Assembly (NCBI GenBank): GCA_000432515.1
Contig: HF996028.1
Coordinates: forward strand, 46,577 to 72,344
Length of the DNA: 25,768 bases
Origin: Bacteroides sp. CAG:545
GTDB lineage: Bacteria; Bacteroidota; Bacteroidia; Bacteroidales; UBA932
Direction: 5' to 3'
Under the pieces are notes generated by a model, which was not told where the DNA came from, made no database searches, and was given only the letters and a program-made list of their open reading frames with translations. Position numbers and translations under genes: made by a program. Shown here one piece after another: positions 1 through 7,963 of this stretch. The number at the start of each line of letters is the position of its first letter. The stretch's first letter is position 1.

Positions 1-1102
1 AGGATCTGTCACTCTTTCCGGAGAGTTTGGCCACGAGCTCGCGGTCCGCCCCGTTATGACCTGACGGAATCATCACGAATGCGTGTATCTCCTTGCCGCG
101 GAAGTCCGAGTTCTTGATTTTGGAAACTGCGTCAATGAATACGTCAATGCCCTTGTTCCTGTACTCGTAACGTCCGCCGATACCGATGAGGATAGCGTCC
201 TGCGCCACCTCGCATCCGGACATTGCAGAAGCGACCTCACGCAATTTGCCTCTTGCGGCATTGCGCTTCTCGTCATACTCCTGGTCGGTTGCAGGCGTGA
301 AACTGTTCTCGAAGCCGTTCGGCGTAACCACATCCACCTGCCTTCCGAGGAAATGCTCACATTCTATTGCAGTGATTTCGCTGACCGTAGTGAACACGTC
401 AGCATTTTCCGCAGACTTCTTCTCGAGAGAATGGAGTGCGGTGACATTGAACTGTCTCGCCTTTTCCTCAGCGTTGTACGACTGCATGGAGTCATACAGC
501 GGAAGATTGTTTCCGGCAAGGCAACGGCCCACGACAGTCGCGTGGGTCGTAAATACCGTTGCAATCGGAAGTTTCTTATATTTCAGATACAGGACACCTG
601 CACCTGTCTGCCATTCATGGAACTGCGCAACAACCTTGTCGGCAGGTGACAGAAAGAAATTACAGTAGCTTTCAATGACTTTACCTGAAACATATCCGAA
701 GAGGGCTGATTCCTTGTAGTCCCAGTTTCCTGTGATGGAATCCACTCCGTACAGTTCCCAGTACTTGGTAAGAATGTCGTCAGTCTCCGTAAGGAACTGC
801 TTGAAATCCACCAGAATCGCAACCGGATTGCCCGGCACGTTCCAGCGCCCTATTCTGAGACGGAGGCCGCTCTTGGCAGCCTCTAGCCTCCAGTCCTGCC
901 ACAACAGCGGGTCTTCTTGAAAATCAGGATTCGCATCCGTATCCATCCAGACGTCAGGACCTATAAGTATATGATGTCTTTTCAGTTGGGATCTGAGGAA
1001 GAGGGACTTGGTGGCTATCACCGTATAGATTCCGCCGACCTTGTTGCAGACTTCCCAGCTGACCTCAAACAGATAATCAGGTTTGTTCAACTCTTTTGCC
1101 AT
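1..1102 (-). CDS. Glycogen synthase, GT3 (eukaryotic-type) family, C-terminus cut by window edge
   Basis: This gene reads off the left edge, so only the first 367 codons are visible. GT3 enzymes extend the non-reducing ends of glycogen with alpha-1,4-linked glucose, normally from UDP-glucose, in the cytoplasm. The N-terminus carries FEVSWEVCNKVGGIYTV (residues 12-28), the donor-loop signature of animal and fungal glycogen synthases. Further in are FHEWQTGAGV, VFTTHATVVGR and TPNGF, all recognisable GT3 blocks and unlike the bacterial GT5 GlgA start. The catalytic Glu residues and any arginine cluster for glucose-6-phosphate control would lie beyond the window. The ATG at 1102 shares one base with the stop of the upstream GH57 gene (TAATG), so the two are probably translationally coupled. 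I read this frame directly from the sequence; the family call is firm, the substrate is inferred. Confidence 0.9.
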   Translation of the reverse strand, partial: MAKELNKPDYLFEVSWEVCNKVGGIYTVIATKSLFLRSQLKRHHILIGPDVWMDTDANPDFQEDPLLWQDWRLEAAKSGLRLRIGRWNVPGNPVAILVDFKQFLTETDDILTKYWELYGVDSITGNWDYKESALFGYVSGKVIESYCNFFLSPADKVVAQFHEWQTGAGVLYLKYKKLPIATVFTTHATVVGRCLAGNNLPLYDSMQSYNAEEKARQFNVTALHSLEKKSAENADVFTTVSEITAIECEHFLGRQVDVVTPNGFENSFTPATDQEYDEKRNAARGKLREVASAMSGCEVAQDAILIGIGGRYEYRNKGIDVFIDAVSKIKNSDFRGKEIHAFVMIPSGHNGADRELVAKLSGKSDRS

Positions 1103-2454
1103 TATTTTTCAGTCTTCTTTTTTACCGCCTTGGCTTTCACGGTACGGACCGGCTTCTTCACAGTTTTCTCAGCCTTATCTTCCTTTACCTTCTTTACCGC
1201 CTTGGCTTTCACCTTGTTCTCGGTTTCTTTCGGAGCTGCAAATTTAGCAACACTTGTTGAATATTCCTCATCTACTCTGATAATAAAGTCACTCAAAACG
1301 TTCATATAGTTGATGAACGCCTCGTAAGGGGTGTCATACGGGTTGAAATATTTGTGGACTTCCCCGTCAGAGAAGAATTTCGTGCACATGTAGTAGAAGT
1401 GGTCACTCTCCTGAAGATGTCCGAAGTCATTGAACAGAGCAGGCTCATTGATCAATGCAACCTTCTCATACAGAGCGTACAGCTTGTTGAACGCCTCCTG
1501 CTGGAGCTCGTTGCCGAGCCATGCGGTGACATCGCGCTCCTCGTCTGCCCATGAGACAGGTTCATCGACTTCAAGTTCGGAAATAGGCTTGAACTTCTTG
1601 ACCACCTCAGCCGGAGTATTGAATTCGAAAGTGCCGTCGGAAACGACAGCTGTCGGAAGATATGACATGAAGTCGAAAATTCCGGAAGCAGAACTCTGGT
1701 GCTCGCCGAATGTCTCATAATCCATGAACAGGTTGATGACATCACCTGACGCGCTTACCTCGTTTTTCATCCATGACAGGAACTTGTCTGTCGTGAGAGG
1801 CCATTCGTTCCAGCACTTGTCCGAGAAACGGAATGCTATGTCATCGCTGAAAACGTAGTTCCTGAGCAGAAGCTTCAGACGAGGCTGCATGTCATCGGTA
1901 TATACGAAATCCGGACTGCGCCATGCGAGAATATGCTTTGCTCCCTCGGTAAGTATGGTATGGAAGCCCATTTCATACACCTGTGCGCCTATAGAGTCAG
2001 AGTAAATGAGCTCAGTGTTCCTGAATGTCACCGGAGTAACTCCGAAATGGCTCTCAATGGCGGCCTTGTGTTTCAGGACCTGATGCTTGAACTCTGCCGG
2101 AGATGCCAGCGAAGCGAGTGAGTGATAATATGTTTCGCAAAGGAACTCCACGCATCCGGTATCGGCCAATGCCTTGAAGCTGTCGATCACTTCCGGAGCA
2201 TATCTGTCGAACTGCTCGAGAGCGGAACCGGAAATGGAGAAAGCCACCTTGAACGCGCCCTTGTGTTTCTTGATAAGATCCAGCAGGAGGCTGTTCATCG
2301 GAAGATAACACTTCTGCGCTACTCTCCTGAGGATAGTCCTATTGGTAAAATCATCATAATAATGAGAATCCTTACCTATATCGAAAAACCTGTAAAGCCT
2401 TAATCTGGCAGGCTGATGAATCTGAAAATACAGGCATAGACTTTTTTTACTCAT
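1102..2454 (-). CDS. GH57 family alpha-glucanase / 4-alpha-glucanotransferase with Lys/Ala-rich tail
   Basis: This is a cytoplasmic glycoside hydrolase family 57 protein of 450 residues; the family acts on alpha-1,4-glucans as amylase, glucanotransferase or branching enzyme, and I cannot tell which applies here. Visible motifs are the first conserved region FQIHQP (10-15), the probable nucleophile Glu148 in RNTELIYSD and the probable acid Asp245 in MDYETFG, so both catalytic acids are retained. The last 42 or so residues are a low-complexity Lys/Ala/Val/Glu tail (VKAKAVKK occurs twice), not part of the usual GH57 fold. I chose ATG 2454 (MSKKSLCLYF) rather than an in-frame TTG at 2463: the family aligns from about there and the gap to the upstream GT4 stop is 12 bases. 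The stop overlaps the GT3 synthase start. Confidence 0.85.
   Translation of the reverse strand: MSKKSLCLYFQIHQPARLRLYRFFDIGKDSHYYDDFTNRTILRRVAQKCYLPMNSLLLDLIKKHKGAFKVAFSISGSALEQFDRYAPEVIDSFKALADTGCVEFLCETYYHSLASLASPAEFKHQVLKHKAAIESHFGVTPVTFRNTELIYSDSIGAQVYEMGFHTILTEGAKHILAWRSPDFVYTDDMQPRLKLLLRNYVFSDDIAFRFSDKCWNEWPLTTDKFLSWMKNEVSASGDVINLFMDYETFGEHQSSASGIFDFMSYLPTAVVSDGTFEFNTPAEVVKKFKPISELEVDEPVSWADEERDVTAWLGNELQQEAFNKLYALYEKVALINEPALFNDFGHLQESDHFYYMCTKFFSDGEVHKYFNPYDTPYEAFINYMNVLSDFIIRVDEEYSTSVAKFAAPKETENKVKAKAVKKVKEDKAEKTVKKPVRTVKAKAVKKKTEK
1121..1212. repeat. 20-bp direct repeat inside the GH57 gene tail
   Basis: An exact 20-base sequence (TTTACCGCCTTGGCTTTCAC on the plus strand) occurs at 1121-1140 and again at 1193-1212. 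The period is 72 bases, which is 24 codons, so both copies are read in the same frame and encode the same Lys/Ala/Val motif. It looks like an in-frame duplication within the low-complexity tail and could allow slippage or recombination that changes tail length. Confidence 0.85.
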
Positions 2455-2466
2455 ATCTGTCAATTT

Positions 2467-3759
2467 TTATTTTATCACTGATTCATAAACATTCTTGATC
2501 TTGACCGCCGCATTGTTCCACTTGAGCGTGTTGACCTCGTCAAAACCATATTTTGAGGCGAAATTGGCCAATGCAGGATACTTCAGAAGCGCATAGATCT
2601 CGTCTGCCATCGCATCCACATCCCAGAAGTCCACCTTGAAGGCATATTTGAGCACCTCAGCCGCACCTGACTGTTTGGAAATCACAGAAGGCACACCAGT
2701 ACGCATCGCCTCCAACGGAGAGATCCCGAAAGGCTCTGATACTGAAGGCATTACATACACATCTGACAATGCAAACATTTCCTGAACCTCTTTTCCTCTG
2801 AGGAATCCGGTGAAATGGAACCTGTCGGAAATGCCGAGCCTTGCCACCTGACGTATCGAGCGGTTCATCATATCACCGCTTCCGGCCATCACGAAACGGA
2901 CATTGTCACATCTTTTCAGCACTTTTGCAGCCGCCTCGATGAAATATTCAGGTCCTTTCTGGAATGTTATACGTCCGAGGAAAGTGACGACCTTGTCCTT
3001 CACTCCCCTCTCGACATTGACATTGCTCCTGCCGCTGAAATCCACCGCATTATGAACAGTCACGACCTTTGACGGGTCAATGCCGTATTTCGTTATGACT
3101 ATGTTTCTGGTCAGGTCGCTCACCGTAATCACCTTGTCGGCAGCTTCCATTCCGCGTTTCTCGATATCATAGACGCGGGTGTCAATGTTGTTGTCGCTGC
3201 TGCGGTCAAATGACGTGGCATGAACGTGAACCACAAGAGGTTTACCGGACAGACGTTTCGCGGCAATGCCGGCCATATATGTAAGCCAGTCGTGCGCGTG
3301 GATGACATCGAACTCGTCCTTGTGTGTCATCGCAATCGTACCGCCGACCATGGCATACCTGGCAACCTCTTCCATAAGGTTGGAACCGTATTTTCCGGAG
3401 AACTTGTAGGTGTGTCCGTAATGTACGGAGAAATCACGCACCTGACGTCTCCTGTCCTCTTCCACCAAGGTGTGGAACTCGGCAGGGTCCAGATACGGAA
3501 CCATATTGGTACCGATATGCACGAACTGTACCTTGTCCAGAAAATCATCTACATTCATAGTATCAGTTATCTGAACAGGCACGTCGCTGGCATTGATGAT
3601 CTGCGCAGCGCTCTGGTCCTCGTCACCCGAAGCGGAAGGCATCACGAACATCGTGCTTACTCCGCAGTGTGAGAGACCTTTCACTATTCCATAACAAGCA
3701 GTTCCAAGACCGCCGGCAATATGTGGAGGGAATTCCCATCCGAACATCAGCACTCTCAT
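2467..3759 (-). CDS. GT4-type glycosyltransferase, glycogen-synthase-like
   Basis: This is a 430-residue two-Rossmann-domain (GT-B) retaining glycosyltransferase. The N-terminus has MRVLMFGWEFPP followed by AGGLGT (15-20), the glycine-rich acceptor/donor loop of GT4/GT5 glucan synthases. HAHDW lies at 154-158. The C-terminal domain has GRITFQKG (262-269), with the donor-phosphate-binding Arg and Lys, and the E-x7-E motif SEPFGISPLE (Glu342, Glu350). No signal peptide or membrane segment is visible. It lies between the debranching enzyme and GH57 genes, sharing one base with the debranching stop (TAATG), so a role in cytoplasmic alpha-glucan synthesis is likely. It might make a short primer, maltose-1-phosphate or an alternative chain; sugar donor and product cannot be read from sequence. 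Confidence 0.85.
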   Translation of the reverse strand: MRVLMFGWEFPPHIAGGLGTACYGIVKGLSHCGVSTMFVMPSASGDEDQSAAQIINASDVPVQITDTMNVDDFLDKVQFVHIGTNMVPYLDPAEFHTLVEEDRRRQVRDFSVHYGHTYKFSGKYGSNLMEEVARYAMVGGTIAMTHKDEFDVIHAHDWLTYMAGIAAKRLSGKPLVVHVHATSFDRSSDNNIDTRVYDIEKRGMEAADKVITVSDLTRNIVITKYGIDPSKVVTVHNAVDFSGRSNVNVERGVKDKVVTFLGRITFQKGPEYFIEAAAKVLKRCDNVRFVMAGSGDMMNRSIRQVARLGISDRFHFTGFLRGKEVQEMFALSDVYVMPSVSEPFGISPLEAMRTGVPSVISKQSGAAEVLKYAFKVDFWDVDAMADEIYALLKYPALANFASKYGFDEVNTLKWNNAAVKIKNVYESVIK

Positions 3760-5696
3760 TATCGTTCCTCCTTGTATTTGTTGATCAGACTTTCCATGTA
3801 CAGAAGCGCCGCCGTACTCATTGCAGAAGAGATGGCGCCATGCGGCTCATGAGGTGGGTCTCCGTCATAAAGTTCCGAGAACGCCCCCACGCCATGCTTG
3901 TTCAAATCGGCATAGAAGCCTTCCATAAGCCATTCAGCACGCTTGCAGAATGCTGCACCATGCATCTTGAACTTGATTATTGCATATGGCATCAGCAATG
4001 CAGGCCATGCGCAGCCCTGATGGTAGGCCAAGTCCCTCTCACGCTGAGTTCCCTCATAGACGCCCTTATATTTCTCATCACGCGGAGACAACGTCCTGAT
4101 TCCCCGAGCCGTCACAAGTTCCCTGTCCACTATGTTCATCATGCTGCCGACGACAGAATCGTCCACCGGCTGATGGAATACGGCCAATGCGAAGAGCTGG
4201 TTAGGTCTAACATCGGTATTCTGTCCGTTATTGTCCACATAATCAGCAAGATAACCCTTGTCAGGCATCCAGAACGTCTTTTGATAGTTCTCAGCCACGA
4301 GGTCTCTTATCGGTGTCCACTCAGCGACGAAAGCATCTGACTTCTTGCCGTATTTCCCTTCCATTTCCAGCGCGAAGGAAAGCATGTCATACCAGAAGGC
4401 ATTGGTCTCCACCTGATATCCGGCCCTTTCCGTAACAGGATTGCCGTCGATATAGGCATTCATCCAGGTCAATGCTGTTTTGTCTTTCTGGGCCCACAGC
4501 AGTCCGTTAGGCTGCAGGGACACTTCCTTTCTCACGCCCGGATCATAACTGCAGATCACCTTCTTGACAAAGTCGCCGTATTTGGTCCATACCTTCTTTG
4601 CGGAAGCACCTGCATTGATATATTCCTGAAGAACGAGTCCGAGCATCAGCGGAGCCTCGATCTGGGTGGTCCTTGTGAGGAAACGCTCCTGATTGTCAGC
4701 GATGAGATTGTCAAGAATCTCCTCAAATTCGGATTTTCTGCCGGTGCAGAGCGTAAGACCTGTCAATGTATATAATGTCTCTCTGAGCAGTCCGGTGTAA
4801 AGCCATGAGAATCCGGCTGTTACGCGTTTGTGGCCGTTGCGGTCACGCACCAGAAGGTCAGCGCAGTGCAGAAGCTGATCGTGATAACTTCCGATATCAC
4901 GCATCTTGGAAAGCGTGGAATTGTACTTTCGCGTAAGCATCCTCGGATTCTCCTCCTCCACGGATGCGGACAATATCACAGAATCGCCCTGTTTCATCTT
5001 CAGAGTGAAGGCTCCCGGCACGAAGAGGTCTTCCTTACATTCAAATCCACGGCGCGACTCGTCAGAATAAGTGATGCCGTTGTACCAATCAGGTCTGTAT
5101 CTGAACTCAAAAGCAGAATTGCTGAGCTGGAGATTCAGGTCAGGGAACCCGGGATACATATTGAACGACACGCCATTTCCTATTTCCTCATAGTCTGTCC
5201 GCGCTTCAGAATTGCGTTTCGTCAGACTGTGGATATTCCTGAATGCGAGGAAAGGCTTGAGAATCAGAGACACATCGGCCGGTGATTTGCGCAACTCATA
5301 TTTGAGCATCACCTGATCCTTGTCCGGAACAAGCAGGATGCTCTTCACGAACTCCATCTCGCCTACTCTGTAAACCACAGTCGGAACCGGGTCGGCAGTA
5401 AAGTCAATGATATATTTGTGACCCCTCGGCTCATAGATGTCACCATAGCAGTGGATGCCGAGATTGAACAGCTTGCCGTTCGCCAGCAGGCTCTCGTCCA
5501 CCGAGGACAGCAACATGTATTTATTCCCGCCGAAAGCATCGACAGGCACGCCCAGGAGGCCGTGATAGCGTCTCGTATTGCACGTAACAATGGAGGTGTT
5601 GCAATACGCCCCCGTCTTGTTCGCGCAGATAATCTCCCGCTTCAATGAATACGAGAGGTTTACGAGCTCGGCCTTGTTAAATTTCAAAAATGCCAT
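3759..5696 (-). CDS. Glycogen debranching enzyme (amylo-alpha-1,6-glucosidase, GH133-like)
   Basis: This 645-residue cytoplasmic protein matches the bacterial GDE architecture. An N-terminal beta domain (about 1-270) contains NKTGAYCNTSIVTCNTRRYHGLL, cut here at residues 26-48, and a C-terminal (alpha/alpha)6 barrel follows (about 280-640). It would remove alpha-1,6 branches of glycogen. The barrel shows YQVETNAFWY, YHQGCAWP and FSELYDGDPPHEPHG; the Glu in SELYDG is a good candidate catalytic base. The motif I remember as TWMD in human AGL reads TWMN here (Asn413, codon AAT), which may remove the acid or may be a lineage trait. The gene starts 3 bases after the glgB stop and ends overlapping the GT4 start. 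The family call is firm; activity is uncertain. Confidence 0.88.
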   Translation of the reverse strand: MAFLKFNKAELVNLSYSLKREIICANKTGAYCNTSIVTCNTRRYHGLLGVPVDAFGGNKYMLLSSVDESLLANGKLFNLGIHCYGDIYEPRGHKYIIDFTADPVPTVVYRVGEMEFVKSILLVPDKDQVMLKYELRKSPADVSLILKPFLAFRNIHSLTKRNSEARTDYEEIGNGVSFNMYPGFPDLNLQLSNSAFEFRYRPDWYNGITYSDESRRGFECKEDLFVPGAFTLKMKQGDSVILSASVEEENPRMLTRKYNSTLSKMRDIGSYHDQLLHCADLLVRDRNGHKRVTAGFSWLYTGLLRETLYTLTGLTLCTGRKSEFEEILDNLIADNQERFLTRTTQIEAPLMLGLVLQEYINAGASAKKVWTKYGDFVKKVICSYDPGVRKEVSLQPNGLLWAQKDKTALTWMNAYIDGNPVTERAGYQVETNAFWYDMLSFALEMEGKYGKKSDAFVAEWTPIRDLVAENYQKTFWMPDKGYLADYVDNNGQNTDVRPNQLFALAVFHQPVDDSVVGSMMNIVDRELVTARGIRTLSPRDEKYKGVYEGTQRERDLAYHQGCAWPALLMPYAIIKFKMHGAAFCKRAEWLMEGFYADLNKHGVGAFSELYDGDPPHEPHGAISSAMSTAALLYMESLINKYKEER

Positions 5697-5699
5697 ATC

Positions 5700-7676
5700 C
5701 TATTTATTAGTTTTCTTAAACACAAGAGCACAACGACAAGGCAGATATACCCTCAATTCAGTACCTGCAATGTGTTTTTCTCCGGCTATTAGTCTCGAGA
5801 AACCGTCATAGCGTTTCTCGTCAGTGTCAAGTTCCAATTCCCACTCTCCTTCAGGTGCCTCAAATGCGTAGCCCTCAAAAGATTTCGTAGGATTGAAATC
5901 GACTGCAAAGATATAACTTCCACGCCGGAAAACCAACACTTTACCCTCTTCGTCAGCCTTTATCAGCTCAGGCTTGAAGGATAAAAGGTTTTCTTTCCGG
6001 AACAGATGGATCATATCCTCGTCGAAGTTCATCAGATACTTGTACCTGAGATAATCCGGTTTGCACAGCGACCACTGCCGGCGGGCATATTTATAAGACC
6101 AGCCGTTCCCTGCACGTGGAAAATCTATCCACTCGGGATGCCCGAACTCATTGCCCATGAACGTCAGATATCCGTCGCCGGCCGTCGCCAACGTAAGAAG
6201 CCTTATCATTTTGTGGAGCGCCATGCCCCTGTCCACGACAAGATTCTTGGAGTCAATGTTCATCGACGTGTACATTTCCTTGTCCATTAGCCTGAATATC
6301 AGCGTCTTGTCCCCCACCAAAGCCTGGTCGTGGCACTCCGCGTAACTGATGGTCTTCTCGTCCGAACGCTTGTTCGTCAGCTCCCACCAGATTTCGCCCA
6401 TACTCCACTGCTCGTCGCTCTTTTCCTTAAGCCATTTTATCCAGTGGTCTGCTACGCCCATAGCCATCCGGAAATCGAAGCCCAGACCGCCCGAGGCGAA
6501 CGGGGCAGCCAGTCCCGGCATTCCGCTCATGTCCTCCGCGATGGTTATCGCATCCGGATTCAGTTCCTTTGTCAGCATCGCGGCCAATGCAAGATAGGTT
6601 ACGGCATTTTCGTCCACCCCTGCATTGAAATAATTGTCATAACCGATGAAATCGCGGCCCAGACCGTGGTCCCAGTACAGCATACTGGTCACGCCGTCGA
6701 ACCTGAAGCCGTCCAGATGATATTCCTCCATCCAGAATTTGCAGTTCGACAGAAGGAAGTATTTGGTTTCTGATTTTCCGTAGTCGAAACAGCGTGAGCC
6801 CCAGGCCGGATGATGTCCCTGGCTGCCGCTGTAGAAATACAGGTCTTCACGTCCGTCGAAAAGGCTGAGACCTTCCGCCTCATTGTCCACGCTGTGGGAA
6901 TGGACTATATCCATCACCACTGCGATACCTCGCCCGTGCGCATCGTCCACCAGATGCTTGAACTCTTCCGGAGTCCCGAACCTGGAGGACAATGCATAGA
7001 AATTGGATACCTGATAGCCGAAAGACCCGTAGTAAGGATGCTCCTGCAGGGCCATTATCTGCAACGTGTCATAGCCCAGTTTCTCCACGTGAGGAAGGAC
7101 ATTGGTACGGAACTCCTCGAACGAAGCCACCTTCTCATCCTCGGAGCTCATTCCGATATGACATTCATATATAAGAGGATGCGGCCTCGCTCCCGGTCCC
7201 TTATGTTTCCACTTATATGGCTTTTCAGGCTCCCAGACCTGTGCGCTGAACACCTTGGTCACAGGGTCCTGCACCACACGGTGCACGTAGGAAGGCAACC
7301 TCTCACCTCCGCCGCCAGGCCACTCGATGAAGAGTTTGTACAGTTCCCCGTGATGGAGGAACATGCCCGGAATCTTTATCTCCCAGTTTCCTCCGCCTGT
7401 CGGGGTCAATGCATAGGCCGACGTGCGTTTCCAGTTGTTGAATTCACCGATGAGATAGATCCTGTTGGCATTCGGAGCCCATTCCCTGAACACCCAGCCT
7501 CCGTCAGCATCCCGGTGAAGGCCGTAATAAAGATGATTGTTCAAGCCTTTGGACAATGAACCGTCCACGGCGATCTTTTCCTTCTCCGCTTCGATTCTGG
7601 CACTACGCGCTTCAATCGCTTCTTTGTAGGGAGCCAGATATGGATCCGAATCATATATGAACGTGTGTTTTGCCAT
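5700..7676 (-). CDS. glgB: 1,4-alpha-glucan branching enzyme, GH13_8 (eukaryotic-type)
   Basis: This 658-residue enzyme cuts alpha-1,4 chains and re-attaches them through alpha-1,6 links, making glycogen branches in the cytoplasm. A CBM48-like N-terminal domain (about 45-150, with FREWAPNA and GEFNNW) precedes the GH13 barrel and a C-terminal beta domain. Catalytic residues are visible: Asp327 nucleophile in GFRFDGVTS, Glu381 acid in IAEDMSG, and Asp450 in ECHDQALVGDK. The blocks QIMALQEHPYYGSFGYQVSN and RFGTPEEFK are those of animal, plant and fungal branching enzymes (GH13_8), unlike E. coli GlgB (GH13_9). The length, about 660, also fits the eukaryotic type. It is first in the five-gene glucan operon, 35 bases after xseB; I saw no clear promoter in that gap. 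Confidence 0.95.
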   Translation of the reverse strand: MAKHTFIYDSDPYLAPYKEAIEARSARIEAEKEKIAVDGSLSKGLNNHLYYGLHRDADGGWVFREWAPNANRIYLIGEFNNWKRTSAYALTPTGGGNWEIKIPGMFLHHGELYKLFIEWPGGGGERLPSYVHRVVQDPVTKVFSAQVWEPEKPYKWKHKGPGARPHPLIYECHIGMSSEDEKVASFEEFRTNVLPHVEKLGYDTLQIMALQEHPYYGSFGYQVSNFYALSSRFGTPEEFKHLVDDAHGRGIAVVMDIVHSHSVDNEAEGLSLFDGREDLYFYSGSQGHHPAWGSRCFDYGKSETKYFLLSNCKFWMEEYHLDGFRFDGVTSMLYWDHGLGRDFIGYDNYFNAGVDENAVTYLALAAMLTKELNPDAITIAEDMSGMPGLAAPFASGGLGFDFRMAMGVADHWIKWLKEKSDEQWSMGEIWWELTNKRSDEKTISYAECHDQALVGDKTLIFRLMDKEMYTSMNIDSKNLVVDRGMALHKMIRLLTLATAGDGYLTFMGNEFGHPEWIDFPRAGNGWSYKYARRQWSLCKPDYLRYKYLMNFDEDMIHLFRKENLLSFKPELIKADEEGKVLVFRRGSYIFAVDFNPTKSFEGYAFEAPEGEWELELDTDEKRYDGFSRLIAGEKHIAGTELRVYLPCRCALVFKKTNK

Positions 7677-7711
7677 AGAAAGTGTATTTATAAGTTTTGC
7701 ACCCTCCGTCC

Positions 7712-7897
7712 TCAGATGGTGTCCAGTTTGTCAACCTTGTCACGTACAGTGCGCAGATAAGCCCTGCACGCGGCAATCAGTTCCTTTGAACGCTTGACAT
7801 ACTTGTCAATGTCGTCCAACCCCGTGGAAGGGTCTTCCACCTTGGCCGCAATGCTTTCCAACTCACGCACCGCTTCTTTGTAATCGAATTTCTCCAT
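7712..7897 (-). CDS. xseB: Exodeoxyribonuclease VII small subunit
   Basis: This 61-residue protein fits the small subunit of exonuclease VII, which with XseA degrades single-stranded DNA to oligonucleotides. It starts MEKFDYKEAVRELESIAAKV and continues with the acidic and basic helical pattern of the family (LDDIDKYVKRSKELIAACR), ending in a short Leu/Lys helix. Length is slightly under the usual 70-80. It lies 66 bases after the xseA stop; that gap has only a weak TTTCC/GGAAA inverted repeat. The adjacent xseA gene supports the call. Confidence 0.9.
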   Translation of the reverse strand: MEKFDYKEAVRELESIAAKVEDPSTGLDDIDKYVKRSKELIAACRAYLRTVRDKVDKLDTI

Positions 7898-7963
7898 AAT
7901 CTACATCCACTAATTTAGATATTTTCCTTTTGGAAACCAATAAGAAAATGTAAAGAATACTTT

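Noticed and set aside
2455..2463. TTG start for the GH57 gene
   Set aside because: An ATG three codons downstream aligns with the family start and leaves a normal gap to the previous gene.
7898..7963. TTTCC/GGAAA inverted repeat and a TACATTTT box between xseA and xseB
   Set aside because: The stem has only five pairs, there is no T-run, and the box lacks the final G of the -7 consensus; too weak to report as a terminator or promoter.
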